A DNA stretch of 64,000 bases from Coenobita brevimanus. Lineage: Eukaryota > Arthropoda > Malacostraca > Decapoda > Coenobitidae. The translations under genes and the position numbers were made by a program. Below the pieces are notes generated by a model. That model saw only the letters and a list, made by a program, of their open reading frames with translations. It made no database searches and was not told the origin of the DNA. Every line of letters starts with the position of its first letter. Position 1 is the stretch's first letter. The DNA lies in assembly GCA_032717465.1 (NCBI GenBank), contig CM064670.1, positions 20,463,637-20,527,636 on the forward strand, written 5' to 3'. Of the stretch, positions 11,501 through 22,854 are shown one piece after another.

Positions 11501-12131
11501 AAATTCACGGTTTTCGAGTGCTTCTCGCTCGGCACGTTCGTGTTCTCCTTCTCTCTCGCGTTGTTGTAACTCGTATTGACGTTCTCTCTCTCGTTACTCA
11601 CGCTGTTCTCGCTCATGCTCTAACTCGAGTTCGCGTTGTTTTTGCTCGTGTTCGCGCTATTCTCGCTCGTGTTCGCGTTGGACTCTACGGCCTTTCACGA
11701 GCATCACTCTCGCGTTGCTGCTCGTGACTAAGCCGATAGAGGACATAATTCTTTGATTCAGTTGGGTCTGTAAGCCCAATATCTTTGGCTTCCTGATCAT
11801 AGACGCTGGTAGACATAATGCTAACTCAATCTAGGTGAACTAGTGACTCAGTACTGACTTCAATTGCAAAGAAAGATGCCAATAATCAATAATAAAGAAT
11901 ATCAGTACAGGTTAGTGGTGACCAGATTTATCTAATTAAACTGGTAAAGAAAAATAAACAAACAACTGACTGTGAAAACTATTACGTAAATTAAGAGAAC
12001 TGAATCAATAATCACCAGTAAGATAGTGCCTATAGACTTTAATGATAAATAATTAAGTATGAGTGAGTGAGTATTTATCTCGTGAATAGCTGTAGAGCTA
12101 GGTGTTAATATCCTGGAATGAGGTCGCCAAA
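8505..12131 (-). mobile_element. Internal region 1
   Basis: Runs from the polypurine-like side (GATGGGGCG in element orientation, next to LTR 1) to the primer-binding-site side (TGGCGACCTCATTCC, beside LTR 2). About 1.1 kb next to LTR 1 has no coding content but carries a hairpin-forming GGGTGTG/CACACCC pair and a degraded 75-bp repeat. Confidence 0.85.
9620..11816 (-). pseudogene. gag-protease-integrase zinc domain remnant, unit 1
   Basis: The ancestral start is the ATG at 11816-11814 (M-S-T-S-V-Y). An Arg/Glu-rich coiled-coil segment follows, then a gag matrix/capsid-like region with PHIKLPPYKEGERIDPYIARF (open at 11093-11473, 126 codons). A 262-codon open stretch at 9778-10566 holds the protease: LRDNGSSGC supplies the active-site Asp, and LFDLIIGN is the second conserved protease motif. 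It ends in the integrase HHCC zinc domain (first His in EWGH). A stop lies between the two zinc histidines; after it the frame resumes with FFWPG and CNVC. No zinc knuckle is seen in gag. Protease keeps the Asp-Asn-Gly-Ser-Ser site that units 3-8 have lost. Inactive. Confidence 0.8.
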
Positions 12132-13187
12132 TTTCACGTGGTTTTGAAAAAGTATGTAATATTAAAGAGTATTATTTAATAATACTTGGGAACAGGGACA
12201 AACAATTTACTTGTGAAAATGAAGCAATGATTACTTTATGCCGACTTACTTCGCCGATTCTCTAATGACGAGAATTTATAAATTTTCTCAACAGTACACA
12301 GCAGAGACTAATTATTCATACGTGCCGATTATTAGTACTGTTGGCCTCTGGAGAAAGTGACTCCACACCTAACAATCAATAACTAATGCTATTAATGATA
12401 ACAAGTTCTTGCTGATGCATTAACTCAAGGTTGCACAACGAATTTTAAACTTAATACAAAAGGACTGGTCTAACTACCAGTTATGAATAGCAAAGCGTTT
12501 ATACAAACTAGTAGCTATAAGTGAAATAAGCTCGTGGAGAAGTAAAACACGAATTTACATTACCTAAAGCACAAGAAAAAGAACTGTTAATTTATTGATT
12601 ACAATAAAATAAATTAACATTACATGAGTCTCAAGATGAATCCAAAATAAAGAGATCGCACTCACTCGCTCACTCAAAAGCTAACTCTGAAACCTAAGAA
12701 AAAACGAAAAGAAATACAGGTCACAAAAGTGGACAAAGCGGATGACTGGGCGTTGTTGCTGAGGAAGGACGCTACACATGCTTAGTCTCTCGCCAATCAT
12801 GCTAGGTGGGAATTCAACGGTGGTGGCGGGAAATAGGCATTGTTGCTGAGGAAGGAAGCTGCCACACACACCACCCGCTTCCGCGGAGCTAAAATCTTGA
12901 CTGATTCAATTCGTTTGAGAGAGGCTAGTGTCGTGACCGCACTTGCTAACGGCCAAAGAGTGTGAGCGATACACACCCACAATATCACTCAGGCGGGGGT
13001 TAATGTCGCGCACAAAGACGATCACTTATGAAAGAGTGAAAAATGCCCTGAAAAATACTCCTGATCGGGTGAATACGTGGTGGTTAAACTGAGCGAGAAA
13101 TACTGAGATTTCACTTGAATTCGCGGGTTTCCATCAAAGTTAATGTCACGAGTTTATTCAAATACTTACTCGCGCCAACTCGTGACA
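12132..13187 (-). repeat. LTR 2, without the nested insertion
   Basis: 1056 bp. Its plus-side edge is TTTCACGTGG; ACTCGTGACA is at the other end. It lacks the 53-bp RTE-derived insert present in LTRs 3-9: here TTTTGA is followed directly by AAAAG. Confidence 0.88.
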
Positions 13188-16100
13188 TTACGCCCCATCA
13201 AAAATGAAATTTATTTCTCAGGAAAAATATATCAATAAACATATATGTAAAACCTAACCCAGTCACACAAGATTCACACTGTGGTGTGTGTGTGCTATCC
13301 TGCTACAGGAGAAAGTCACAGTCGCCAGTGAGCGAAAAATCCTCGTATTTACGTTAATAGAAGCAAGCTTGAGGGAAAATCTCCATGACGATGGTGAAAA
13401 ATATTGTACTCAGGTCAAACTGAGCGAAAAGTTTGCTACAATTACATTAACAACTAATTGTTATGTAGCGTGATGTATGTAATACACGGTGTAGGTGTGA
13501 CAGTTGTGGTATAACTGTACCTACATGTACAATCACATAATGGAAATCAATAATAAATGATGATGACGAGGCAGAAGGGAAGAGGCGGCAGCATGAGTCA
13601 GGGATGATCAGCTGTTCTGCACGGCAATGCTGCACCCACCAGCTGTACCTGCGAAAGGAATCAAGGTGGAGCATGAAAAGTGTCATTTTTCTCTCGCTGC
13701 CAAGCAATCAGTACCTATGTCATTATTAACCAGGAAACGTAGTCCTAGGATTGACAAGTCTGTCAGGACTCTTGTAGTTTACTGGTTAAGCTAACATATT
13801 AACCAGGAAACGTGTCAGTTCTTGAATTGCTCAAATCTCTTAGAACGGGCTGTTTACTGGTTAACTTAACATTATTAACCAGGAAATGTGTCAGTTCTTG
13901 AATTGCTCAAATCTCTTAGAACGGGCAGTTTACTGGTTAACCTAACTCTACACTTACGACTAATAACAGGAAGCTGAAAATCCCTACGCAATCTCGGGCA
14001 GGTCACATTTTAACACCCACCGTGGGTGTGAACACTCATGTGGATATTGTGCATTCTCCGGGAATCCTCAGAGAGGCCCACAGCTCGAGACGTTCCACAA
14101 AGTAATTCATACACAGCCTCGGACTGTTTCTATAGGGTTCTCGAACGTCCCCTTAACTTACGGTATATGAATAAGAAGGCCCTGGACATAATGTGTCCTT
14201 TGAGGCCAACGGGTGAGACTTCACTTCTACACTTTTAACTGGGAACCAGGCTGGTCCTTGGATTACTCAAATCTCTGAGAACACCTATCTTACGGAACCC
14301 AGCATACAACAGTTGCTCATGTCAGTCAGCAGTTAGCAGGTGAGACATCAGGTTTGCACGTATTTCATCACTGCCCTGTCTCTCAACTGACTCAGAGATT
14401 AAGGGTTGGTTTCAAATGGCGCAGGAAGGACATGTCCCTGATTAGTGTACGTGGACACACATTGCAGGAACGCACAAAACTATCTATTTCTCGTCCCATC
14501 CCTGGCCAGAAAAAGTCAGCTCAGAAACGGCCCGGCGTCGTTCTTTTCCCATATGACCTCCTGCGGCTGAACAATGACCCCATTCTAACACTGCTTGGCG
14601 GTACTTGGCGGGAACGACAAACTGCAGTCGAACCTCGCCCTCAGATGTTCGTGACTCACGGTAGAGCCATCATTGTTTATGAAAGAACTTGACTTGATCT
14701 CCCCGTGAATACTTTATCACTCTACCCTTTTGTTTCCTTCGCACGGCAACAAGTGATCGGTCGGAATGTTGTTCTTGAACAACAAGTTGGCTACACATCA
14801 GATCTTGTGGCGATTCGATAGTCAGTAGGGTGACAAAGTTTGGAGCCTCAGACCATGGCTCGTGTCACTGTAGCCGAAGTCTGAGTAGCATCATCTTCAG
14901 TGCAACTACCCTTGGCACAGGGAATATTGCCTATGATAAGATAAAATAAAGGTTCTGGCATAACAACTGTGACTGTCATGCCAGTGTAAAATGGAGATGC
15001 AACCTGGATACATGCCTCAAGGAACAGTCTCACTGATCCATCAATAAGGTTAGCATGGATCTGTCGACCTGTGAACTGCTCATGCCGAACTAGACTCTGA
15101 TTGACAGAGCAACCTGAGGATCCATTATCTCTCAGGACCTTCACAGGAATGCCTCCCAAAAACCCTGGCTGTACAAGGAAGGCACTATCACCTGTGGGAG
15201 AGCCTGTGGAGAAAGCAGCTAGCCACTGATTGGGCTGCTGAATAAATGATGCGGCAAACATGGTGCACTGAGAATTAGATACTTGAGAGGTCGTACTCAC
15301 TGCCTGAGGAGATGGAGCATTGGCCACCTGTGGAGGGGGGTTCACTGTTGCATTGGGACTGGTGAACTTTAGTGAAGTATCCATACTGGTAGGGACGACA
15401 CCGCCGTGCTGCTGCTGAGGAATGAAGGCTGCGTTCGCTTCCTCCCTCCTTTGAGCTGGTGTTGAAAAGGACAGTCCCGACGTTCGGTTGCATGGCTGAT
15501 ACCGCTGCTGGTTAGGGTACCTGTTGTACCTCTTCCACTCAGGTTTCTGAGTGTTTTGTCCCTACTCCTTCCTCTGTGGTTTTGGACCTTGGCAGTTATT
15601 CTGAGAATGGCCTTGTTGCTTGGTTCAGTCTGAGACGAATTGCCAGAATTATCAGGTTTCCTGTTTCACGCATGCGGCTTGCGAACTTGATACCCCTATG
15701 CAGTGAGAAATGCACCAGCGTTCTTCACCATTTGGCTGGCATCTCTTACCTGGCAGATATTAAGCTGACCCATAAGTTCAGTAGCCCATGACTTTTCTAG
15801 CTGCGTGAGCAGCATAAGGTCAATTATCCCCTCGCGCGTGGAAGGAGTTTCATCTTTCTCCATCCACTCATCTAAGTAAGTAGTAAGCCTGTCAAGAAAC
15901 TGAACGGCAGTCTCTTTTTCCTGTAAATGCTCCCTCAGGAACTGACTCTTGGCGTTGTCAGTTCTGAGATCGTACGCTTTGACAAGTGTGACCTTCATCA
16001 TCTCATACGTGAGATTGTCTCCACGAATTCTGTGGAGAAAATCTATGGCAGGGCTCTTAAACAGGCTAAGAAACTGAAGCCGCTTAGCTGCATCATCTAG

Positions 16101-16915
16101 CTGGTAAACTTGAGCCATGTCTTCAAAACGAGCTATGTATGGGTCGATTCGCTCGCCTTCCTTGTATGGGGGAAGCTTGATGTGTGGGGTCGCCATATTA
16201 TGTGCAGGGATAGCGCTCGCGAAGCTTGGGCCAGCTGCATCAGATGTGTCTGAAGTCAAGGAACCTCGTTTGAGCTTCAACATTTCAAATTCACGTTTTT
16301 CGAGTGCTTCTCGCTCGGCACGTTCGTGTTCTCCCTCTCTCTCGGGTTGTTGTAACTCGTATTGACGTTCTCTCTCTCGTTCCTCACGCTGTTCTCGCTC
16401 ATGTTCTAAGTCGAGATCGCGTTGTTATTGCTTGTGTTCGCGCTATTCTCGCTCGTGCTCTCGTTGGATTCTACACTCTTCACGAGCATCACTCTCGCGT
16501 TGCTGGTTGTGACTAAGCCGAGAGAGGACATAATTCTTTCCTTAAGTTGGGTCTCCAAGCCCCATATGTTTGGCTTCCTGAACATAGACGCTGGTAGACA
16601 TAATGCTAACTCAATCTAAGTGAACTAGTGACTCAGTACTGACTTCAATTGCAAAGAATGATGCCAATAATCAAGAATATAGAATATAGGCACAGGTTAG
16701 TGGTGACCAGTTTTTTCTAATTAAACTGGTAAAGAAAATTAAACAAACAACTGACTGTGAAAACTATTACGTAAATAAATAGAACTGAATCAATAATCAC
16801 CAGTAAGATAGTGCCTATAGACTATAATGATAAATACCTAAGTATGAGTGAGTGAGTATTATCTCGTGAATAGCTTTAGAGCTAGGAGTTAATATCCTGG
16901 AATGAGGTCGCCAAA
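13188..16915 (-). mobile_element. Internal region 2
   Basis: Full internal region with three copies of the roughly 75-bp repeat (about 13723-13950) on the LTR 2 side and the primer-binding site TGGCGACCTCATTCC next to LTR 3. Confidence 0.85.
14390..16601 (-). pseudogene. gag-protease remnant, unit 2 (longest gag)
   Basis: The ancestral ATG is at 16601-16599. This unit has the least damaged gag: 195 codons open at 15696-16283, including KLPPYKEGERIDPYIARF, a leucine-rich capsid-like core and QEKETAVQFLDRL. The stop that precedes M-L-K-L-K-R in units 3-8 is a Glu codon here, and the in-gag stops of units 3-8 (QLY-stop, KA-stop) are Gln and Tyr here. A 178-codon open stretch at 14848-15384 gives the protease with LRDNGSSGC. 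One extra base near 14851 then shifts the frame before the integrase zinc domain. Stops in the Glu/Arg-rich N-terminal part remain. Best available template for the ancestral protein, still inactive. Confidence 0.8.
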
Positions 16916-18024
16916 TGTTACGGGGTTTTGATTCATTCATTCATTCATTGTCAGACGCCATGTATCCCAAACGGGGCGTTTTGATAAAGTATGTTATGTT
17001 AAAGAATATTATTGAATAATACTTGAGAACAGGGGCAAAGAATTTACTTGTGAAAATCAGGCAATGATTACTTCATGCCGTCTTACTTCGCCGATTCTCT
17101 AAGGACGAGAATTTATAAACTTTCTCAACAGTCCACAGCAGAGACTAATTATTCATTCGTGCCATTTATTAGTATTGTTGGCCTCTGGAGAAAGTGACTT
17201 CACACCAAACAGTCAATAACTAATACTATTAATGGTAACAAGTTTTTGCTGATGCATTATCTCAAGGTTGCACAACGAATTTTAAGCTTAATACAAAAGG
17301 ACTGGCCTAACTACCAGTTATTAATACCAAAGCGTTTATGCAAACTAGGAGCTATAAGTGATATAAGCTCGTGGAGAAGTAAAAACGAATTTACATTACC
17401 TTAAGCACAAGAAAAAGAGCTGTTAATTTATTGATTACAATAAAATAAATTAACGTTACATGAGTCTGAAGATGAATCCAAAATAAAGAGATCGCACTCT
17501 CTCGCTCACTGAAAAGCTAACTCTTAAACCTAAGAAAAAACGAAAAGAAATACTGGTCAGAAAAGTGGACAAAGTGGATGACTGGGCATCGTTGCTGAGG
17601 AAGGACGCTACACACGCTGAGTCTCTCGCCAATCTCGCTAGGTGGGAATTCAACGGCGGCGGCGGGAAATAGGCGTCGTTGCTGAGGAAGGAAGCTGCCA
17701 CACACACTACCCGCTTCCGCGGTGCTAAAATCTTGACTGATTCAAATCGTGGGAGAGAGGCGAGTGTCGTGGCGGCACTTGCTAACGGCCAACGAGTGTG
17801 AGCGATACACACTCGCAATATCACTCAGGCGGAGGTTAATGTCGCGCACAAAGACGATCACTTATGAAATAGTGAAAAATGCCCTGAAAAACACTCCCGA
17901 TCGTGTGAATACGTGGCGGTTAAACTGAGCAATAAATACTGGGATTCCTCTAGAATCTCGCAGTTTAGCACCAAAGTTAATGTCACGAGTTTATTCAAAT
18001 ACTTACTCGCGCCAACTCGTGACA
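16916..18024 (-). repeat. LTR 3
   Basis: 1109 bp, bounded by TGTTACGG and CGTGACA, so it keeps TG...CA ends. It carries the 53-bp RTE-derived insert near its plus-side edge. Near the other edge AATGTCACGAGT (17979-17990) and ACTCGTGACATT (18015-18026) form a perfect 12-bp inverted repeat across the LTR boundary. Two copies of a CGTTGCTGAGGAAGGA segment lie in the middle. Confidence 0.9.
16932..16984 (-). mobile_element. Small RTE-type 3'-end insertion inside the LTR
   Basis: The insert lies between duplicated TTTTGA (16926-16931 and 16979-16984), which is a single TTTTGA in LTR 2. It begins with a TTCA tetranucleotide repeat followed by TTGTCAGACGCC (TTGCCAGACGCC in later copies) and ATCCC. 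The RTE element at 56.78 kb ends the same way: a tetranucleotide repeat, then TTGCCAGACGCC. This is a severely 5'-truncated retrotransposed tail with a 6-bp target duplication. The same insert is present in LTRs 3-9. Confidence 0.8.
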
Positions 18025-18560
18025 TTACGCCCCATCAAAAATGAAATTTATTTCTCAGGAAAGAAATTTCAATATACATATATATAAATCCTAACTCAGT
18101 CACACAAGATTCACACTGTGGTGTGTGTGTGTTATCCTGCTACAGGAGAAAGTCACAATCGCCAGTGAGCGAAAAATCCTCGTATTTACGTTAATAGAAG
18201 CAAGCTTCAGGGAAAATCTCCGTCACGACGGTGAAAAATTCTATACTCAGGTCAAACTGAGCGAAAAGTTCGTTACATTTACGTTAACAACTAATTGTTA
18301 TGTAGCGTGATGTATGTAATACACGGTGTAGGTGTGATAGTTTTGGTGTAACTGTACCAACGTGTAAAATCATATAATGCAAATTAATAATAAATGATGA
18401 AGACGAGGCAGAAGGGAAGAGGAGGCAGCAGACGTCAGGGACGATCAGCTGTTCTGCACAGCAATGCTGCACCCGCCAGCTGCACCTGCGAAAAGAATCA
18501 AGGTGGAGCATGAAAAGTGTCATTTCTCTCTCTCTGCCTAGCGATCAGTACCTATGTCAT

Positions 18561-18785
18561 TATTAACCAGGAAACGTAGTCTTAGGATTCACAAATCTCT
18601 CAGGACCCTTGTAGTTTACTGGATAAGCTAACTTATTAACCAGGAAACGTGTCAGTTCTTGAATTGCTCAAATCTCTTAGAACGGGCAGTTTACTGGTTA
18701 ACCTAACATTATTAACCAGGAAACGTGTCAATTCTTGAATTGCTGAAATCTCTTAGAACGGACAGTTTACTGGTTAACCTAACTC
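18561..18785. repeat. 73-77-bp internal tandem repeat (VNTR) of the array unit
   Basis: Three copies start at 18561, 18634 and 18710, each beginning TATTAACCAGGAAACGT and ending near TTTACTGGTTAA; the TTAACCAG and CTGGTTAA ends can pair. Copy number varies between units: three in units 2, 3, 5, 6, 7 and 8; two in unit 4 (near 23389-23538), in partial unit 9 (near 47470-47625) and, degraded, in unit 1. This explains the 4753-bp spacing after LTR 4. Confidence 0.85.
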
Positions 18786-19222
18786 TACACTTACGACTAT
18801 AAACAGGAAGCTTAGAATACCTACGGAATCTCGGGCAGGTCACATTTTAACACCCACTGTGGGTGTGAACACTCATGTGGATATTGTGCATTAGGAAATC
18901 CTCAGAGAGGACGAATGCTCGAGACGTTCCACAAAGTAATTCATACACAGCCTCGGACTGTCTCTATGGGGTTCTCGAACCTCCCCCTTAACTTACGGTA
19001 CATGTATGTAAAGGCCCTGGACATAGTGTGTCCTGTGAGGCCAAAGGGTGAGACGTCAGATCTATACTTTTAACTGGGAACCAGGCTGGTCCTTGGATTA
19101 CTCAAATCTCTGAGAACGCCTATCTTACAGAACCCAGCATATAACAGTTGCACATGTTAGTCACCAGTTAGCAGGTGAGACATCAGGTCTGCACCTACTT
19201 CACCACTGCCTTGTCTCTCAAC

Positions 19223-21436
19223 TTACTCAGAGATTATGGGTGTGGCTTCAAATGGCGCAGGAAGGACATGTCCCTGATTAGTGGTACATGGACACACATT
19301 GCAGGAATGGACAAAACTATCTATTTCTCGTCCTATCCCTGGCCATAAAAAGTCAGCTCTGTAACGGCCCTGGGTCTTTCTTTTGCCCATATGACCTCCT
19401 GAGGCTGAACAATGACCCCATTCTAACACTGTTTGGCGGTACTTTGCAGGAACGACAAACTGCAGTCGAACCTCGCCCTCGGGTGTTCGTGACTCACGGT
19501 AGAGCCGTCCTTGTTTATGAAGGAACTTGGCTTGACCTCCCCCTGAATACTTTATCACTCTACCCTTTTGTTTCTTTCGCACAGCAGCAAGTGTTGGGTC
19601 GGAGTGTTGTTCTTGAACAACAAGTTGGCTACACATCAGATCTTGCGGCGATTCAATGGTCACTAGGGTGACAAAGTTTGGAGCCTCAGCCATGGCTCGT
19701 GTTACTGTAGCCGAAGTCTGAGTAGCATCATCTTCAGTGCAACTATCATTGGCACTGGGAATATTGCCTCTGATAAGGTCAGATAAAGGTTCTGGCATGA
19801 GAACTGCGACTGTCGTGCCAGTGTAAAATGAAGATGCCACCTGGATACGTGCCTCAAGGAACAATCTCACTGATCCATCAATATGGTTAGAATGGATCTG
19901 TCGACCTGTGTACTGCTCAGGACGAACTAGTCTCTGCTTGACAGAGCAACCTGAGGATCCATCTCTCACGACCTTCACAGGAATGCCTCCCACAAACCCT
20001 GGCTGAACAAGGAGGGCACTGTCACCTGTGGGAGAGCCTTTGGAGGAAGCAGCTAGCCACTGATTAGGCTGCTGAATAAATAATGCGGCAAACATGGTGC
20101 CCTGAGAATTAGATACTTGAGAGGTCGTACTCACTGCCTGGGGAGATGGAGCATTGGCCATCTGTGGAGGGGGGTTCACTGTCGCCGTGGGACTAGTGAA
20201 CTTTGGGGAAGTATCCGTACTGCTAGGGACGACACCGCCGTGCTGCTGCTGAGGAATGAAGGCTGCGTTCGCCTCCTGCCTCCTTTGAGCTAGTGCTGAA
20301 AAGGACAGTCCCGACGGTCGGTTGTGTAGCTGATACTGCTGCTGGTTAGGGTACCTGTTGTACCTCTTCCACTCAGGTTTCTGAGTGTTTTGCCACTAGT
20401 CCTTCCTCTGCGGTTTTCGACCTTGGCCATTATTCTGAGAACGGCCTTGTTGCTGGGGATCAGTCTGAGACGGTTTCCCAGAATTATCAGGTTTCCTGTT
20501 TCAGGCATGCTGCCTGCGAGTTTGATACCCGTATGCAGTGAGAAATGCATCAGCCTTCTTCACCATTTGGCTGGCATCTCTTACCTGGCAGATCTTAAGC
20601 TGGGCAATAAGTTCAGTAGGCCACGACTTTTCTAGCTGCGTGCACAGCATAAGGTCAATTATCCCCTCGCGCGTGGAAGGAGTTTCATCTTTCTCCATCC
20701 ACTCTTCTAAGTAAGCAGTAAGCCTGTCAAGAAACTGAACGGCAGTTTCTTTTTCCTGTAAACGCTTCCTCATGAACTGACTCTTGGTGTCGTCAACTGT
20801 GAGACCTTACGCTTTGACGCGTGCGCCCTTCATCATCTCATATGTGAGATTGTCTCCACGAATTCTCTGGAGAATATCGAGGGCAGGGCCCTCAAACAGG
20901 CCAAGAAACTGAAGCTGCTTAGCTGCATCATCCAGCTAATAAAGTTGAGCCATGTTTTCAAAACGAACAATGTATGGCTCGATTCGCTCGCCTTCCTTGT
21001 ATGGGGAAAGCTTGATGTGTGGGGTCGCCATAATATGAGCAGGGATAGCGCTCGTGGAGCTTGGGCCAGCTGCATCAGATGTGTCTGAAGTCAAGGAATC
21101 TCGCTTGAGCTTCAACATTTAAAATTCACGTTTTTCGAGTGATTCTCGCTCGTCACGTTCATGTTCTCCTTCTCTCTCGCGTTGTTGTAACTCGTGTTGA
21201 CGTTCTCTCTCTCGTTCCTCACGCTGTTCTCGCTCATGTTCTAACTCGAGATCGCGTTGTTTTTGCTTGTGTTCGCGCTATTCTCGCTCGTGCTCTCGTT
21301 GGATTCTACGCTCTTCACGAGGATCACTCTCGCGTTGCTGCTCGTGACTAAGCCGAGAGAGGACATAATTCTTTACTTCAGTTGGGTCTGCAAGCCCCAT
21401 ATATTTGGCTTCCTGAACATAGACGCTGGTAGACAT
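19223..21436 (-). pseudogene. gag-protease-integrase zinc domain remnant, unit 3 (longest protease-integrase frame)
   Basis: The ancestral frame runs from the ATG at 21436-21434 to the TAA at 19225-19223, 738 codons in one frame with no frameshift. It is interrupted by nonsense codons: in the Glu/Arg coiled coil, just before M-L-K-L-K-R, after MAQLY (CAG to TAG), after V-K-A (TAC to TAA), after QHA, and in the basic Gln-rich linker. The last 318 codons (19223-20179) are open and cover protease plus a complete HHCC zinc domain (GHC, GGH, HSC, NVC). The protease site reads VVRDGSSGC: the Asn codon between Asp and Gly is deleted, which should abolish the D-x-G geometry. Frame ends in ATPIISE with no integrase core. 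All these lesions recur in units 4-8. Confidence 0.82.
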
Positions 21437-21750
21437 AATGCTAACTCAATCTAAGTGAACTAGTGACTCAGTACTGACTTCAATTGCAAAGAAAGATGCC
21501 AATAATCAAGAATATGGAATATAGGCACAGGTTAGTGGTGACCAGTTTTTTCTAATTAAACTGGTAAAGAAAAATAAACAAACAACTGACTGTGAAAACT
21601 ATTACGTAAATTAATAGAACTGAATCAATAATCACCAGTAAGATAGTGCCTATAGACTATAATGATAAATACCTAAGTATGAGTGAGTGAGTATTATCTC
21701 GTGAATAGCTTTAGAGCTAGGAGATAATATTCTGGAATGAGGTCGCCAAA

Positions 21751-22854
21751 CGTTACGGGGTTTTGATTCATTCATTCATTCATTGCCAGACGCCATGTAT
21801 CCCAAACGGGGCGTTTTGATAAAGTATGTTATGTTAAAGAATATTATTGAATAATACTTGAGAACAGGGGCAATGAATTTACTTGTGAAAATCAAGCAAT
21901 GATTACTTCATGCGCCTTACTTCGCCGATTCTCTAAGGACGAGAATTTATAAACTTTCTCAACAGTCCACAGCAGAGACTAATTATTCATTCGTGCCATT
22001 TATTAGTATTGTTGGCCTCTGGAGAAAGTGACTCCACACCTAACAATCAATAACTAATGCTGTTAATGGTAACACGTTCTTGCTGATGCATTACGTCCTG
22101 GTTGCACAACGGATTTTAAGCTTAATACAAAAAGACTGGCCTAAGTACCAGTTATGAATAGCAAAGCGTTTATGCAAACTAGGAGTTATAAGTGAAATAG
22201 GCTCGTGGAGAAATAAAACACTAATTTACATTACCTTAAGCACAAGAAAAAGAACTGTTAATTTATTGATTACAATAAAATAAATTAACGTTACATGAGT
22301 CTGAAGATGAATCCAAAATAAAGAGATCGCACTCTCTCGCTCACTGAAAAGCTAACTCTTAAACCTAAGAAAAAACGAAAAGAAATACTGGTCAGAAAAG
22401 TGGACAAAGTGGATGACTGGGCATCGTTGCTGAGGAAGGACGCTGCACATGCTGAGTCTCTCGCCAATCTCGCTAGGTGGGAATTCAACGGCGGCGGCGG
22501 GAAATAGGCGTCGTTGCTGAGGAAGGAAGCTGCCACACACACTACCCGCTTCCGCGGTGCTAAAATCTTGACTGATTCAAATCGTGGGAGAGAGGCGAGT
22601 GTCGTGGCGGCACTTGCTAACGGCCAACGAGTGTGAGCGATACACACTCGCAATATCACTCAGGCGGAGGTTAATGTCGCGCACAAAGACGATCACTTAT
22701 GAAATAGTGAAAAATGCCCTGAAAAACACTCCCGATCGTGTGAATACGTGGCGGTTAAACTGAGCAAGAAATACTGGGATTCCACTAGAATTCGCGGTTT
22801 CCCACCAAAGTTAATGTCACAAGTTTATTCAAATACTCGCGCCAACTCGTGACA
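21751..22854 (-). repeat. LTR 4
   Basis: 1104 bp. Plus-side edge reads CGTTACGG, so the terminal TG is lost (CG), as in LTRs 5-9. Carries the RTE-derived insert. The inner arm of the edge inverted repeat is changed to AATGTCACAAGT. Confidence 0.9.

Larger units (their letters stand above)
18025..21750 (-). mobile_element. Internal region 3
   Basis: Full internal region; oldest-looking member of the nearly identical group. Primer-binding site (TGGCGACCTCATTCC) lies beside LTR 4. Confidence 0.85.

Noticed and set aside
17456..17824. 122-codon minus-strand open frame inside the LTR, repeated in most LTRs
   Set aside because: It lies wholly within the LTR, contains the CGTTGCTGAGGAAGGA duplicate, has no domain, and is broken in LTRs 1, 2 and 5.
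18125..18310. 61-codon plus-strand open frame conserved in every array unit (starts M-C-V/A-I-L-L-Q-E-K-V)
   Set aside because: It has no ATG (GTG only), lies between integrase remnant and LTR, and differences between units 1, 2 and 3 are mostly amino-acid changing. Conservation follows unit duplication.
20290..20550. 86-codon and similar open frames between gag and protease in each unit, both strands
   Set aside because: They are other-frame shadows of the basic Gln-rich linker of the gag-pol frame.
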